From the NCBI GenBank assembly GCA_001898145.1, contig MKSR01000029.1:248001-312000 (forward strand): DNA of 64,000 bases. Direction: 5' to 3'. This stretch comes from Dyadobacter sp. 50-39 (lineage in GTDB: Bacteria > Bacteroidota > Bacteroidia > Cytophagales > Spirosomataceae). Of the stretch, positions 9,735 to 20,292 are shown piece after piece. Made by a program: the position numbers and the translations under genes. How positions within the stretch are numbered: position 1 is the first letter of the stretch; each line of letters starts with the position of its first letter. A model generated the notes under the pieces. That model did not search any database, had not been told where the DNA came from, and saw only the letters and a program-made list of their open reading frames with translations.

Positions 9735-9765
9735 TGGGTTAATGATCAAAAAAGTAAAAAATAAA

Positions 9766-11457
9766 CTACGGGGTAATATCAACGGCGCCGGATGCCGAAA
9801 GCTTGCGCCTGGTATCGTCGTCGAGCTTCCAATCCTGTGTGAAGTAATCATCGATGAGCAAGTTCTCTGATGAATCTTTGAAGAAAATAATGTCTTTGAA
9901 ATCCGGAAGCTTGCGATGCATAACCGATACAAACGGAAAACCCTCATCTTTCATCCCGGTCCACCAGGGCAAACCCGAGCTGACGGCCACATAATGTCCT
10001 TCCATCGGCAGAACATAAAACAGGCCATGGGTTGTATCTCCTTTCTTTAAATGCGCGGGAAGCATATCGGCATGCTTTGCTATCAGAGCGTTGGTTTCTT
10101 TTGTCCCAAATAATATAAGATTGGAGCTTTCAATATCGCTCGGGCGCACTTCCTTGTCTGCCAGCACACGGGGAAAGAACACGATCCGCCCTAAAAACTC
10201 CCCGCGGAATTGCGACCAGCTTGCCGCCTGCGTAGCTATGTCGACGCGCTTTTTCAGCTCCTCAGGCGAAGGGTTATCCGCCGTCCCGTACACATACACA
10301 TGACGCGAGGAGAATGCGGCATAAATCGGCCCCTCAGCACCTTTTTTCTTTCCTGTGTAAATGGACATGATACTTGCCCCTTCGACGGCCCATTTGCCCC
10401 CCGCTGACGCTCGGAACAGCGTTACCACGCTATCCGTCTTCGCATTCAAATTCGTGCCATCGATTTTGAGCGCTAATGAGGCTCCCGGCTTGAACTTCGG
10501 ATGGCCTTTCAGGTTTAAAGTAAATTTTTCGAGGTTTTGCGTCTTGATATCCAATGCATTCTCTTTTGTAAACTTCGCATCTATTTCAGCGAGCTTACCA
10601 TAAGCAAACCGGTTGAACTGTACCCAGAATGCTTTATCGTACTCGTATTGTTTGGTTACAAAACGTATCTGGTTAGGGTAAGGATTTCGCGTAAAATCCT
10701 TGAACCAGTCGAATATGTATTCACTATCATATGCATTCACCCAGCTATCGTGTTTCACATCCACGAACTCCTTATAACTCACTTCCACACCTAAGTCCTG
10801 CAAGGTAGACACCCATTTTTGCGTACCGGCCACGGGTACCACTGGGTCCGCATCGCCATGGAAGAAGTGCACGGGAAAGTTGGTCGCATTAGGCGCCAGG
10901 TCGAACGTACCCGTGGGCGGTGCTGGGCACACGGGTGCAATGGCGGCCCATATATCCGGGCGCGTGAGGCCAATCCACAGCGTTCCGCCGCCGCCCATAG
11001 AGAGCCCCGTCAGGTAAGTGCGATTTTCGTCGATTTTAAACCGCTTTTTTACATCAGCCAGGACGTCGTACACGTCCTGTTCGGGAATGCCCTGGTAACC
11101 GGCCGTTCCTCGCGCGTAAGGCGAGGCTACAATATAATCGACATTGTCCCATTTCGGAAAATAGCGGGTCGCTTCCACGTCGTTTTCACCTTCCGCATTG
11201 CTCTTACCGAATACACGGCGTAATGCAAGGCGATGGTTGGACCCAGCGCCGTGTAACATGATTACAAGCGGGTACTTTTTGTTTTCATCAAAATTCTCTG
11301 GGAGATACAGGCCATACGGCTGCTCAGTATCGTCGGCATCGGAGAAAAATGTGAGGACCTGAGGGCCAGAAGGTAATTTTTGAGCAGAAACGTCGGCATT
11401 AATAGCTGCTATACTGAGTGTTAGGCCTAGCAAAGCGCTTTTCCAGTTAGGTCCCAT
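9766..11457 (-). CDS. Secreted alpha/beta-hydrolase esterase (PHB-depolymerase/prolyl-oligopeptidase-like)
   Basis: 563 residues. An N-terminal signal peptide (LLGLTLSIAAINADVSAQ) suggests export. The hydrolase domain (about 40-265) holds the oxyanion-hole region VIMLHGAGSNH, the nucleophile elbow GLSMGGGG, the acid in HGDADPVVP and the histidine in DVKHDSW, so a full Ser-Asp-His triad can be proposed. A second, mostly beta part (about 270-563) has no motif I recognise. The family cleaves esters of polymers or acetylated sugars; the substrate here is unknown. It lies just upstream of the sugar isomerase, so both may act on the same imported carbohydrate. Confidence 0.82.
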   Translation of the reverse strand: MGPNWKSALLGLTLSIAAINADVSAQKLPSGPQVLTFFSDADDTEQPYGLYLPENFDENKKYPLVIMLHGAGSNHRLALRRVFGKSNAEGENDVEATRYFPKWDNVDYIVASPYARGTAGYQGIPEQDVYDVLADVKKRFKIDENRTYLTGLSMGGGGTLWIGLTRPDIWAAIAPVCPAPPTGTFDLAPNATNFPVHFFHGDADPVVPVAGTQKWVSTLQDLGVEVSYKEFVDVKHDSWVNAYDSEYIFDWFKDFTRNPYPNQIRFVTKQYEYDKAFWVQFNRFAYGKLAEIDAKFTKENALDIKTQNLEKFTLNLKGHPKFKPGASLALKIDGTNLNAKTDSVVTLFRASAGGKWAVEGASIMSIYTGKKKGAEGPIYAAFSSRHVYVYGTADNPSPEELKKRVDIATQAASWSQFRGEFLGRIVFFPRVLADKEVRPSDIESSNLILFGTKETNALIAKHADMLPAHLKKGDTTHGLFYVLPMEGHYVAVSSGLPWWTGMKDEGFPFVSVMHRKLPDFKDIIFFKDSSENLLIDDYFTQDWKLDDDTRRKLSASGAVDITP

Positions 11458-11491
11458 TAGTTATACGAATTTTCGATGGCTAAATATAAAT

Positions 11492-11520
11492 AAAAAAGGC
11501 AGGTCTTCCGACCTGCCTTT
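11492..11520 (-). terminator. Rho-independent terminator after clpC
   Basis: Read on the minus strand, AAAGGCAGGT pairs with ACCTGCCTTT around a 6-base loop (11495-11520) and runs into a T-rich tract. It lies about 35 bases beyond the clpC stop and just before the esterase start, so the esterase probably has its own promoter. Confidence 0.9.
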
Positions 11521-11553
11521 CCAGCTAACTTCTGCTTTCAGAGCAATGCAAAT

Positions 11554-14094
11554 CTAGTTTGCGAGCTCTTCTTCCTTCTTGCGAACACTGATAACGAGCT
11601 GTTCACTCTTTTCTTCATGATCGGCTACCAGTACATCGCCTTCGCGCAGGTCGCCTTTCAGTATTTCTTCCGCTACGGGATCTTCCAGGTATTTCTGGAT
11701 CGCCCGGTTCAAAGGACGCGCTCCGTATTGCGGATCGTAACCTTTGTCGGACAAGAAATCTTTTGCAGCGATTGTCAATTCAATTTCGTATCCAAGACCT
11801 TTCACACGGCTAAACAACTTGCCCAGTGAAATATCAATAATGCGGTGCAAATCTTCGCGTTGCAGCGAGTTGAACACGATCACATCGTCGAGACGGTTCA
11901 GGAACTCCGGAGAGAATGCTTTACGCAATGCGCTCTGGATCGTGCCTTTCATAATGTCGTCCTGGTTCTCCGCTCTTGCCTTAGTAGAGAAACCGATTCC
12001 AGTTCCGAAATCTTTCAAGTCACGGGCTCCGATGTTCGAAGTCATGATGATGATCGTGTTACGGAAATCGACCCTCCTCCCCAGACCGTCAGTCAAAATA
12101 CCGTCATCGAGCACTTGCAACAGGATATTGAACACGTCCGGGTGCGCTTTTTCGATCTCGTCGAGCAATACTACACTATATGGCTTGCGTCGGATCTTCT
12201 CGGTCAGCTGGCCACCTTCTTCGTAGCCCACATATCCCGGAGGCGCTCCAACAAGGCGCGATACGCTGAATTTCTCCATGTATTCGCTCATATCGATGCG
12301 CACGAGCGAGTCATCCTTATCGAACAGATAAGTAGACAGCACTTTTGCAAGCTCAGTTTTACCTACACCGGTTGGTCCAAGGAAAATAAATGAACCAATT
12401 GGCTTCTTAGGATCTTTCAAGCCCACACGCGTACGCTGGATCGCTTTCACCAGTTTCTCGATCGGCGGGTCCTGGCCAATTACCTTGCTTTTCAGCTCGT
12501 CGGCCATATTCAGCAATTTCTTGCCTTCGTCCATCGATACGTTTGTCACAGGAATACCTGTCATCATCGCTACTACCTCGGCCACATTATGTTCTGTCAC
12601 GGTGTAGCGTTTCTGCTTGGTTTCTTCTTCCCACGCCAGTTTAGCTCTTTCCAATTGGTCGATCAGTTTTTTCTCACGATCCCTCAATTGAGCGGCTTCC
12701 TCGTATTTCTGGCTCTTTACAACCCGGTTTTTCTCCTGTTTGATATTCTCTATCTGTTCTTCGAGCAACAGGATATCTTCCGGAACTGTAATGTTGCTGA
12801 TATGCACGCGCGCACCTACTTCATCGAGTACGTCGATGGCCTTATCCGGCAAGAAGCGGTCTGTGATATATCTTTCAGACAATTTCACCGCTGTGCTGAT
12901 CGCCTCAGGCGTATAGTTCACATGGTGGTGATCTTCGTATTTGTCCTTGATGTTGGTCAGGATCTGGATTGTTTCTTCGATGGAAGTCGCATCCACCATT
13001 ACCATCTGGAAACGACGGGCCAATGCGCCATCTTTCTCGATGTACTGGCGGTACTCATCCAGCGTAGTAGCTCCGATACATTGGATTTCCCCGCGGGACA
13101 ATGCCGGCTTGAACATGTTCGAAGCATCCAGCGAGCCTGATGCACCACCCGCGCCCACAATCGTGTGGAGCTCGTCGATGAACAGGATCACGTCCGGTGA
13201 TTTTTCCAGTTCGTTCATGACCGCCTTCATTCTTTCTTCGAACTGGCCGCGGTATTTGGTACCAGCCACGAGCGAAGCAAGGTCGAGCGTCACAACGCGC
13301 TTGCCGAAAAGCACACGGGATACTTTTTTCTGAACGATCCGCAAAGCAAGACCTTCTGCGATGGCCGTTTTACCAACGCCCGGCTCACCGATCAGGATCG
13401 GGTTATTCTTTTTACGACGGCTAAGGATTTGGGCCACGCGCTCGATCTCTTTCTCACGTCCGACGATCGGGTCGAGCTTGCCTACTTCCGCCATTTTGGT
13501 TAAATCCCTTCCAAAGTTATCCAGGACAGGTGTACGGGACTTTTCAGCACCTTTGGATTCTTTACCGGAAGAAGAGCCGCTTCCACCTCCAAACATTCCG
13601 CCTCTGGCTTCATCATCCCCGTCTTCGGTCTCCGGCCCCATATGAGGTCTGGATCCGGATGATTGATATTCTAACATTTCCTTGATGACTTCGTAGTTAA
13701 CATTGAACTTATGCAATATCTGGGTCCCTACATTGTCTTCGTCACGCAATATCGAAAGAAGCAAATGCTCGGTACCGATGAGCGTGCTTTTGAAAATTTT
13801 AGCTTCCAGATATGTAATCTTCAATACCTTCTCCGACTGCCTGGTCAGAGGGATATTTTGTAAATTTTTAACATTATTCGTGGCAGCACCCTTGGTTGCC
13901 TGCTCGATCGTCTGGCGGACATCGTCCAGTGACACACCGAGTTTTTTCAGCAACCCTATGGCTACACCATCACCCTCACGGATCATTCCTAATAACAAGT
14001 GTTCTGCACCAATGTAATCGTGACCCAGGCGGAGGGCTTCTTCCCGGCTCATTGAGATTACCTCTTTCACTCTATTCGAAAATTTTGCTTCCAT
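11554..14094 (-). CDS. clpC: ATP-dependent Clp protease ATPase subunit ClpC
   Basis: 846 residues, the normal ClpC length. Two Clp-N repeats (about 1-145) are followed by a Gly/Ser-rich linker (about 145-185). The first AAA+ module has Walker A GEPGVGKT (236-243) and Walker [13 protein letters not shown]-like coiled-coil insert ([20 protein letters not shown]) marks ClpC rather than ClpB. The second AAA+ module has GPTGVGKT and [14 protein letters not shown]. ClpC unfolds proteins and feeds them to ClpP in the cytoplasm; clpP is not in this window. I see no CtsR-type regulator nearby. Confidence 0.96.
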   Translation of the reverse strand: MEAKFSNRVKEVISMSREEALRLGHDYIGAEHLLLGMIREGDGVAIGLLKKLGVSLDDVRQTIEQATKGAATNNVKNLQNIPLTRQSEKVLKITYLEAKIFKSTLIGTEHLLLSILRDEDNVGTQILHKFNVNYEVIKEMLEYQSSGSRPHMGPETEDGDDEARGGMFGGGSGSSSGKESKGAEKSRTPVLDNFGRDLTKMAEVGKLDPIVGREKEIERVAQILSRRKKNNPILIGEPGVGKTAIAEGLALRIVQKKVSRVLFGKRVVTLDLASLVAGTKYRGQFEERMKAVMNELEKSPDVILFIDELHTIVGAGGASGSLDASNMFKPALSRGEIQCIGATTLDEYRQYIEKDGALARRFQMVMVDATSIEETIQILTNIKDKYEDHHHVNYTPEAISTAVKLSERYITDRFLPDKAIDVLDEVGARVHISNITVPEDILLLEEQIENIKQEKNRVVKSQKYEEAAQLRDREKKLIDQLERAKLAWEEETKQKRYTVTEHNVAEVVAMMTGIPVTNVSMDEGKKLLNMADELKSKVIGQDPPIEKLVKAIQRTRVGLKDPKKPIGSFIFLGPTGVGKTELAKVLSTYLFDKDDSLVRIDMSEYMEKFSVSRLVGAPPGYVGYEEGGQLTEKIRRKPYSVVLLDEIEKAHPDVFNILLQVLDDGILTDGLGRRVDFRNTIIIMTSNIGARDLKDFGTGIGFSTKARAENQDDIMKGTIQSALRKAFSPEFLNRLDDVIVFNSLQREDLHRIIDISLGKLFSRVKGLGYEIELTIAAKDFLSDKGYDPQYGARPLNRAIQKYLEDPVAEEILKGDLREGDVLVADHEEKSEQLVISVRKKEEELAN

Positions 14095-14161
14095 TGTGTA
14101 GCAATAAAAAGTGTTTATGTATTCTAAACGCTACTTGATCCCCGTTTGTTCAAAATAGCTT

Positions 14162-14827
14162 TTATTGAGACTTACAGGATCTTAACAAAACACTTTTTGC
14201 TTCCGGCCCCATATTAAAAAGTAAATCAACAATACTTAAATTCCCCACAAAATCATTCCCGAAGGTCTGGTAATAAGGCGCAGGGCTGTAATATTTATGC
14301 GAATCAGGCTGTTTTCGGTTGTTTATTAATGAAATAGCGTTTTCGGCACTGTTTTCAATAATTTCCTCTCCTGACAAATTGTACTGAATGTCCTTCCTAA
14401 TACCAGTCAATCTAAGACAAATTGTCAACAATTCATAGTTGAGATCGACGAGGTATGCCAGCTTCTTTTCGTAAACACGCTTGAACTCGTGGGCGTAGTA
14501 TTCGTAAAAAGGGGACTTTCCGTAGGCTGACTGCAGGCAACCCAGATGGCGCCGCGTCCAATCCTGGTTATAGTCGATCAAAATATCTTTCGTGGAGCTG
14601 GCTGGCTCGTATCCCTTCACCGGGACCGTCAGCGTATCAATCTTATTGGTAGTGAGTACATCGCAGCGATTTCTGTAAGTCTGCTTCACATACCTCTCCT
14701 CAATATCGATGTAGACCCGGTCGTACTGTAATATACAAGTAAAATACTCTAAACAAGGCAGATACTGCAATTCAATCCGTACTTCCGTGGACTGACCCTC
14801 TTTAACTAAAAAATCCGACACTATCAA
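14162..14827 (-). CDS. WbqC-like family protein
   Basis: About 221 residues. No ATG is available: TTG at 14827 or GTG at 14821 are the options, so the start is uncertain by two codons. The segment ELQYLPCLEYFTCILQYDRV, then RYVKQTYRNRCDVLT, LTVPV, IDYNQDWTRRHLGCLQSAYG and KSPFYEYYAHEFKRVYEK follow the WbqC family (PF08889) almost throughout. WbqC is encoded in O-antigen clusters of other bacteria but its chemistry is not settled. In Bacteroidota it often sits beside housekeeping envelope genes. It lies between clpC and tsaC on the same strand with AT-rich spacers. Confidence 0.83.
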   Translation of the reverse strand: MIVSDFLVKEGQSTEVRIELQYLPCLEYFTCILQYDRVYIDIEERYVKQTYRNRCDVLTTNKIDTLTVPVKGYEPASSTKDILIDYNQDWTRRHLGCLQSAYGKSPFYEYYAHEFKRVYEKKLAYLVDLNYELLTICLRLTGIRKDIQYNLSGEEIIENSAENAISLINNRKQPDSHKYYSPAPYYQTFGNDFVGNLSIVDLLFNMGPEAKSVLLRSCKSQ

Positions 14828-14926
14828 ATATGGTAAAGGCTTATGATATTATCAAAAAATTTATAATAATTATTTTGCACAGTCAACAATGTTCAACAGC
14901 AACTTAAATCATTACAATTTTTGATC

Positions 14927-15553
14927 TCACAGGAAGATACTGGCGTCGCCCAGGCCTTCGCGAATGATCTCAAAATCATCGCCATCTGCCTTCACAATGG
15001 TTGACGCCACATTGCCTCCGTAGCCCCCGTCGACCACCATGTCAACCTGGTGCTGAAACTTTTCGAAGATGAGCTCCGGATCGGTTGAATACTCAATGAT
15101 CTCGTCGTCGTCCCGGATGGAAGTCGTCACAATCGGGTTTCCTAACTCTTTTACGAACAAACGGGGAATAAGGTTGTCCGGCACCCTGATTCCCACCGTT
15201 TTTTTATTGGTATTCAAAAGCTTGGGAACATTGCTGGTGGCTTCGAGAATGAAGGTATACGGCCCCGGAAGCACCCTTTTCATGGCCTTGAATGCCGTAT
15301 TACCCACTTTGGCAAAGTCAGAAATGTGGCTCAGGTCGTAGCAGATAAATGAAAAGTCGTTTTTTTGAGGTTTGATACCTTTGATACGCGCAATCTTCTC
15401 AACGGCGCGGGTATTGTAAATGTCGCAGCCGAGACCGTACACGGTATCAGTCGGGTAAATCACCAAACCTCCGTCGCGAAGGCAATCTACTACCTGACGG
15501 ATCCTTCGTGCGTCAGGGTTCTGGGGATAAATTTTAACAAACTCAGCAGGCAT
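14927..15553 (-). CDS. tsaC: L-threonylcarbamoyladenylate synthase (Sua5/YciO/YrdC/YwlC family)
   Basis: 208 residues from the ATG at 15553; a TTG 42 bases upstream would overlap the glycosyltransferase gene. The enzyme makes threonylcarbamoyl-AMP from threonine, bicarbonate and ATP for the t6A37 modification of tRNAs reading ANN codons. The dsRNA-binding-like fold is marked by [18 protein letters not shown] near the N-terminus, [12 protein letters not shown] in the middle, VGIRVPDN and later PIVTTSI. The short form lacks the extra Sua5 C-terminal domain, hence TsaC type, although it resembles the YciO branch too. Confidence 0.88.
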   Translation of the reverse strand: MPAEFVKIYPQNPDARRIRQVVDCLRDGGLVIYPTDTVYGLGCDIYNTRAVEKIARIKGIKPQKNDFSFICYDLSHISDFAKVGNTAFKAMKRVLPGPYTFILEATSNVPKLLNTNKKTVGIRVPDNLIPRLFVKELGNPIVTTSIRDDDEIIEYSTDPELIFEKFQHQVDMVVDGGYGGNVASTIVKADGDDFEIIREGLGDASIFL

Positions 15554-15584
15554 AAGGGAAATTTTACTTTTTGACTTAACAAAA

Positions 15585-16577
15585 TCAAAATGCAAATCCT
15601 TCCTGCGGTGTCAATTTTTTTAGGTTTTCGATGTAGAATCGGTAAGCGAAATTCACCGGCAAATGCAGCCTGCACATCAGTACGATCAGTTCTGTCTGCA
15701 ACCCGGGATTCTCAATATAGTTCAATAACCGGCGAAAACGCACAGCCAGCTCGAACTCCTGCGCGTACAGACATTTACGGATAAATGTACGTATGCGCTC
15801 CGCCAAAAGATCGAACTCTTTCTGATCGCGGTTAAGATCGTAAGCTTTATTGCAAACGGCGTAATAGGATTGCAGCATGCCGCTTCCCTTTTTGTATACA
15901 CCCGTGGAAAGCGAAGTTTTCAGCACCCGCTTTTTGGTGAGGATTTCATCGAGGTAGGAGTATTTGAAACGAACCGAAGAGCGCACCCAGAAATCGAAAT
16001 CTTCAAATGCAAGCGTTTCGTCATAGCCGCCCAATTGCTGCAAGGCAGAGGTCCGCATCATCATCGTGGGCGTGCAAATGAAATACCGTTCCAGAACATT
16101 TTTGTAAACATCGCCCGACGGTACGGCGCAGCGTGCTTTCCCTTTGCTATCGATATCATAGTGGTTATGCAGCTGTTGTCCCTGCTCACCCACGTACCGC
16201 GCATTCGTAAATACCACAGCGTAATCGTTCGGCAAAGCTTCGAATGCTTCAACCTGCTTCTCGATGCGGTCGGCAATCATCACATCGTCTCCGGAAAGGT
16301 CGATCACATATTTGCCCTGTGCAATGCCGAGTCCCTGATTGAATGCCCTGCACAACCCAATGTTATGGCGGTTACGGATGATCTGAAAGGCGGGCGCCTT
16401 TCCTTTGAAACTTTCGATTACACCCAGGGTATTGTCGCTGCTCGCATTGTCAATCACAATCAGCTGGATGTATGGATAAGTCTGGTAAAAAACGGAAGCC
16501 AAAGCCTCCTCGATGTACTTTTCCTGGTTGAATGCAGTCAGGATAACTGTAACGATTGGTTTTTCTAAGTTTGTCAT
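15585..16577 (-). CDS. Family 2 glycosyltransferase
   Basis: 330 residues. The GT-A fold opens [20 protein letters not shown] and has [10 protein letters not shown], followed by the metal-binding DDVM motif (in [16 protein letters not shown]) about 100 residues in and FEDFDFWVR near the end of the domain. It should transfer a sugar from a nucleotide donor at the inner face of the membrane; donor and acceptor are not predictable. The protein has no strong membrane helix. It lies 32 bases upstream of tsaC, and its own start is preceded by a possible promoter at 16638-16645. No polysaccharide cluster surrounds it. Confidence 0.88.
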   Translation of the reverse strand: MTNLEKPIVTVILTAFNQEKYIEEALASVFYQTYPYIQLIVIDNASSDNTLGVIESFKGKAPAFQIIRNRHNIGLCRAFNQGLGIAQGKYVIDLSGDDVMIADRIEKQVEAFEALPNDYAVVFTNARYVGEQGQQLHNHYDIDSKGKARCAVPSGDVYKNVLERYFICTPTMMMRTSALQQLGGYDETLAFEDFDFWVRSSVRFKYSYLDEILTKKRVLKTSLSTGVYKKGSGMLQSYYAVCNKAYDLNRDQKEFDLLAERIRTFIRKCLYAQEFELAVRFRRLLNYIENPGLQTELIVLMCRLHLPVNFAYRFYIENLKKLTPQEGFAF

Positions 16578-16637
16578 GTCTCTCTCCGGGCGGTCCCTTC
16601 ATTACGGTGGATTCGGAGGGAAAAAGGGCACCGCAGC

Positions 16638-16645
16638 ACAAAATT
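16638..16645 (-). promoter_or_regulatory. Candidate -7 element upstream of the glycosyltransferase
   Basis: On the minus strand the spacer contains TAATTTTG, a perfect TAnnTTTG match, 60 bases before the start codon. No TTTG -33 box lies at the expected distance, so this is a weak call. Confidence 0.3.
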
Positions 16646-16690
16646 ACCAACAACAAACCGGAGATGCCGATAATGTTATTATCCGGCAAA

Positions 16691-17623
16691 TCACTCTTTT
16701 ACAGGCCGCCTGGCGGATACCCTGCTGCGTGCCCGCCGGATACTCGCATTGATTTCAAAGCCCAGAATAATGACAAAAGCGAGGAGATAAATCCAGATCA
16801 TAAGCGCGATCATCGTGCCAATGGACCCGTAAAGCTTGTTGTAGGAACTGAAACGGGAAAGGTAGAAGGAAAAGCCGTAAGTCGCCGCCAAAATGAGGAA
16901 AGAAGCGATCACCGAGCCCGCATTCACAAATTTGAACTGCCGCCCGTGCGACGGCGCGAACCGGTAGATAATCGAAATTGTCAGCATCAGCGAACCGAAG
17001 CTGATCAGGTAGCGCAAGATATTCAGCAATGCGATCAGCCAGTTGTCGCGGATAATGTGCCACTCTCCAACGATATTCATAACAGCGTCCCCGACGATCA
17101 GCAATACCACGGAAAGGAAAAGGACGGCGATCAGCAGTAGGGTGAGCAGCATGGCAATGCCACGTATCGCCAGAAAACCGCGCGTCTCGGTATCGTCATA
17201 CACCATGTCGAATGCCCGCATCAGCGACATCATGCCATTGGTAGAAGCAATCGTCGCAAAAATGAAACCGAGCGAAAGAACCCCCGAGCGCGGACGGCTT
17301 ACAATGTCGAGGATCGTCTGGTCGGCGGCCTCGAAAGTACCGCGCGGCATATTGTCGCGCAGCATTTCCAGGATCATCTGATCCAGGTTTTCAATCGGGA
17401 TGTAAGGAATGAGCGTAAAAAGGAAGATAATCCCCGGAAATGCTGCCAATGTGAGGCTATATGCCACCGCCGATGCCCGCTGGTCGATCTCGTGCTTTTC
17501 GTTGCTGCGGACGATATTGAGGATAATGTCGTACAACGACACCGTTCCCCGGAACAGCATTGTTTGCTGTAACCAGATGATAATGCGCTTGATATGGCGG
17601 TTTTTCAACAGTTTTTCAAGCAT
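16691..17623 (-). CDS. YihY/BrkB-family inner membrane protein
   Basis: 310 residues from the ATG at 17623 (the longer TTG start would overlap the thioesterase gene). Six hydrophobic segments follow an N-terminal cytoplasmic stretch. The family signature is visible in RASAVAYSLTLAAFPGIIFLF and in the C-terminal YGSIGTMIALMIWIYLLAFVIILGFEIN. The YihY/BrkB family was once taken for RNase BN, which is now known to be wrong; its function is unknown and a transport role is often suggested. It follows the thioesterase gene by 13 bases. Confidence 0.9.
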   Translation of the reverse strand: MLEKLLKNRHIKRIIIWLQQTMLFRGTVSLYDIILNIVRSNEKHEIDQRASAVAYSLTLAAFPGIIFLFTLIPYIPIENLDQMILEMLRDNMPRGTFEAADQTILDIVSRPRSGVLSLGFIFATIASTNGMMSLMRAFDMVYDDTETRGFLAIRGIAMLLTLLLIAVLFLSVVLLIVGDAVMNIVGEWHIIRDNWLIALLNILRYLISFGSLMLTISIIYRFAPSHGRQFKFVNAGSVIASFLILAATYGFSFYLSRFSSYNKLYGSIGTMIALMIWIYLLAFVIILGFEINASIRRARSRVSARRPVKE

Positions 17624-17636
17624 AACCGGCCGCGTG

Positions 17637-18056
17637 TTATCCCTTCGGTTCAAAATAGGGTCTTAGTTTCTCAAGCAGCTTATCGGGTGCCGGACATAAC
17701 TTGCCGGTATCCATTCGCTGGAAAACCAAAGTAGTTTCCCCGGTATTCAGCAAAACACGTTCCTGGTTGCGGATTTCGTAGGCAAACCGGATGCGTACAC
17801 CGGGCAATTCCTCAATTCTGACTAAAATACTCAGCTCGTCGTCATAGCGGGCTGGTTTCAGGTATTTATAATGACATTCATAAACGGGCATCATCACACC
17901 CGAATCCTCCATAGCCTTGTAGTGAAAATCCAGGCTGCGCAAGGCCTCTACCCTGCCGATTTCGTAATACCGCGCATAATTGCCATAATACACGTATCCC
18001 ATCTGGTCGGTATCGGCATACCGCACGCGGATCCCTTTGACTTCGTGAACAAACAT
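17637..18056 (-). CDS. Hotdog-fold acyl-CoA thioesterase (YbgC/4-hydroxybenzoyl-CoA type)
   Basis: 139 residues. The active-site region VRYADTDQMGYVYYGNYARYYEIGRVEALR carries the catalytic Asp of this hotdog branch (the D in ADTDQMG). The rest (YECHYKYLKPARYDDEL, VRIRFAYEI) is standard. These cytoplasmic enzymes hydrolyse short acyl-CoAs; in Proteobacteria YbgC is linked to Tol-Pal and phospholipid metabolism, but no tol genes are near. It starts two bases after the mltG stop, so the two are surely co-transcribed. Confidence 0.9.
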   Translation of the reverse strand: MFVHEVKGIRVRYADTDQMGYVYYGNYARYYEIGRVEALRSLDFHYKAMEDSGVMMPVYECHYKYLKPARYDDELSILVRIEELPGVRIRFAYEIRNQERVLLNTGETTLVFQRMDTGKLCPAPDKLLEKLRPYFEPKG

Positions 18057-18058
18057 CC

Positions 18059-19096
18059 TTACTTCATAATTTTCAACCGGTTCAACTCAGCCTGATAGAG
18101 GCGCGCATTTGCGAGGTGATCGGTATAGTTGGTGGCAAAAGCGTGGTAGTTGGAGAGATCCGCTTTCGCACACATATAGATATAGTCGTGCTTTTCGTAG
18201 TTCAGTACTGCGTCCAGCGAATTAAAATCCGCCACACGGATCGGGCCGGGAGGCAAACCGGTATTTGCATAGGTATTGTATGGCGACTTAATCAGCAATT
18301 GCTGATTGAGAATGCGCTTGATCGCGAAATCACCCAATGCAAATTTAATGGTCGGATCGGCCTGCAACGGCATACCCGCATGAAGGCGATTAATGTACAA
18401 ACCAGCCACGCGGGGGCGTTCATCCACTTTCTTCGCCTGCTCTTCCTCCACAATCGAGGCTAATATCGAAACCTGAACCGGTGTCAGCCCGATTGCTTTC
18501 GCTTTCGCTAATTTCTCATCGGTCCAGAACTTCTTGTATTCACTATGCATACGGTCGAGGAACTTCTCGGTGCCGGTAGTCCAGTAAATTTCGTAGGTAT
18601 TGGGGAGGAACATTGACACGATCGTCAGGGTATCGAGGCCGTATTTGTTGCAAACTGCCGGGTCGTTCAATGCTTTGCGGAAGTTATCTTCCCCAAACTC
18701 AAAGCGCGAACCAATACGCTTGATCAGGTCCTCTTTGAGGCGGATGTTATTAAATGTCAGCTTTACCGCATCCTGGCTGCCCGATGACAGCTTTTTAATC
18801 ACTTCATAGTTGTTGCTTTTCGGCTTGATCACATACCGGCCGGGCTTCACTTTTTCAGTGTATTTCAAGAATTTAGCCAGAAACTGAAATGAAATGTGGT
18901 CGTTGATCACCTCGTGCTTGTTCAATGTGTCCAGCACGGTTTTGTAGCTGGCACCTTCGGGAATGAGCAAAACGAAGCTCGACTCTTTGTCGGCCTGCAA
19001 ATTCGGCGTCCGGAAGATCTGCCAGAAGTAGAAGGTAAATGTGGTGGCCAGGATCGCAATCGTGATAAACAATCCTATTCTAAAATTACGCGACAT
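18059..19096 (-). CDS. mltG: Endolytic murein transglycosylase MltG
   Basis: 345 residues. One membrane helix near the N-terminus (about 5-26) anchors a periplasmic YceG-like domain. A LysM-like part is followed by the catalytic segment ILASIVEEEQAKKVDERPRV, whose first Glu in EEE matches the essential Glu of E. coli MltG, then LYINRLHAGMPLQADPT and SPYNTYANTGLPPGPI. MltG cuts nascent glycan strands and sets their length, working beside class A PBPs such as the one at 831. A seven-base repeat array lies in the 54-base spacer upstream of it. Confidence 0.94.
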   Translation of the reverse strand: MSRNFRIGLFITIAILATTFTFYFWQIFRTPNLQADKESSFVLLIPEGASYKTVLDTLNKHEVINDHISFQFLAKFLKYTEKVKPGRYVIKPKSNNYEVIKKLSSGSQDAVKLTFNNIRLKEDLIKRIGSRFEFGEDNFRKALNDPAVCNKYGLDTLTIVSMFLPNTYEIYWTTGTEKFLDRMHSEYKKFWTDEKLAKAKAIGLTPVQVSILASIVEEEQAKKVDERPRVAGLYINRLHAGMPLQADPTIKFALGDFAIKRILNQQLLIKSPYNTYANTGLPPGPIRVADFNSLDAVLNYEKHDYIYMCAKADLSNYHAFATNYTDHLANARLYQAELNRLKIMK

Positions 19097-19108
19097 ATGA
19101 TTTGGGCT

Positions 19109-19136
19109 GTCGGCTTTCGGCGGTCGGCCGTCGGCT
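19109..19136. repeat. Heptanucleotide tandem repeat, four copies
   Basis: GTCGGCT, TTCGGCG, GTCGGCC and GTCGGCT start at 19109, 19116, 19123 and 19130, giving an exact 7-base period. It fills much of the spacer between the Ldh-family gene and mltG. Confidence 0.85.
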
Positions 19137-19150
19137 TTTTGTTTTCTTTT

Positions 19151-20230
19151 TTACAAATTGTTTTCAAATGGTATGCCGAAACGCTTCGCCAGCTCGTCGA
19201 GTGACAAAACTACCGGTTCTAGTAACTTGATGCCGCTCACGCTGCGCTCCGCTTCCATTTCACGTTCGGGATCACCGGGAATGCGTACTTTTTCGCCATC
19301 CACAGCCCGCGCGTTACGGAATGCGCCGATCCATTTATCCATATCAGCCTTGAACTCGTCGGCAGGCCGGAAGCCATCCACGCGCATGGCACCCAGGAAA
19401 TGCCCGGTACCAAGCCCGACACTTTGCTGCACACCCATAAAACCGGCGGTAGCAAACGGCGGCACCCAGGGCCCAAAGTTAGCACCGGAAAGCACACCGG
19501 AAAAAATATCAACGATCGCGCCGAGCCCATATCCCTTGTGGCTGCCATGCTCGCGGTCGGAGCCGAGCGGCAGCAATCCGCCGCCGCTTTTGACGGCATT
19601 GGAGTCCGTGGTAGGGTTACCATCGGCGTCCTGGGCCCATCCCAGCGGCGCCGGGAGCCCTTTTCTTTGTAATATTTCAAATTTGCCGTACGCTACGGCA
19701 GTCGACGCGAAGTCTGCCACAAAGGCAGGTTCCGTCAATGCGGGTACTGCAACGGCGATGGGATTCGTCCCCAATAACTTATCCAATGAGAAGGTCGGGG
19801 TGACGAGCGGTGCCGCATTCGTCATCGTCCAGCCGATCATATCCTTTTGCAGTGCAAGCATAGCATGATAACCTGCAATGCCGAAATGGTTTGAATTTCT
19901 TACCGATACCCAGCCTGAGCCCACTTTCTCCGCCTTCTCCATCGCGATCTCCATGGCTTTCGGCGCCACCACCAGCCCTAGCCCGCGATCGCCATCCACC
20001 ACGGCGGTACTCGGCGTTTCGTAAGCGATGGTGACATTCGGTTTCGGATTCAGGCGACCGTGATCGTACAGCCTCACATAACCTGCCAAACGGGCGATCC
20101 CATGGGAATCGACGCCGCGCAAATCGGCGCTGACCAACACTTCCGAGGCCAGCCTGGCCTCTTCCTGAGAACATCCTATTGCCAGAAAAACTTCTTCGGT
20201 AAAATGTTTTAAATAACTGGCCTGATACAT
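19151..20230 (-). CDS. Ldh-family NAD(P)H-dependent dehydrogenase (malate/L-lactate/ureidoglycolate type)
   Basis: 359 residues from the ATG at 20230. The family (PF02615), unrelated to classic lactate dehydrogenase, reduces 2-keto acids with NAD(P)H. The catalytic region DLRGVDSHGIARL, the SNHFGIAGYHAML helix, VVAPKAMEIAMEKA, LLGTNPIAVAVPA and HKGYGLGAIVDIFSG are all present. Substrate specificity (malate, lactate, ureidoglycolate, delta-piperideine carboxylate) cannot be assigned. It stands alone: a 7-base repeat array follows it and a 14-base array lies upstream, and the next gene upstream is divergent. Confidence 0.88.
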   Translation of the reverse strand: MYQASYLKHFTEEVFLAIGCSQEEARLASEVLVSADLRGVDSHGIARLAGYVRLYDHGRLNPKPNVTIAYETPSTAVVDGDRGLGLVVAPKAMEIAMEKAEKVGSGWVSVRNSNHFGIAGYHAMLALQKDMIGWTMTNAAPLVTPTFSLDKLLGTNPIAVAVPALTEPAFVADFASTAVAYGKFEILQRKGLPAPLGWAQDADGNPTTDSNAVKSGGGLLPLGSDREHGSHKGYGLGAIVDIFSGVLSGANFGPWVPPFATAGFMGVQQSVGLGTGHFLGAMRVDGFRPADEFKADMDKWIGAFRNARAVDGEKVRIPGDPEREMEAERSVSGIKLLEPVVLSLDELAKRFGIPFENNL

Positions 20231-20292
20231 ATACGTCAAATAATGAACTTCTTGCTAATTTTGCCCTACCGCCAACCAGCGCGCAATGCATG

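Noticed and set aside
9735..9947. An N-terminal extension of the sugar isomerase
   Set aside because: It would overlap the esterase gene and would bury the export-like signal that starts at 9734.
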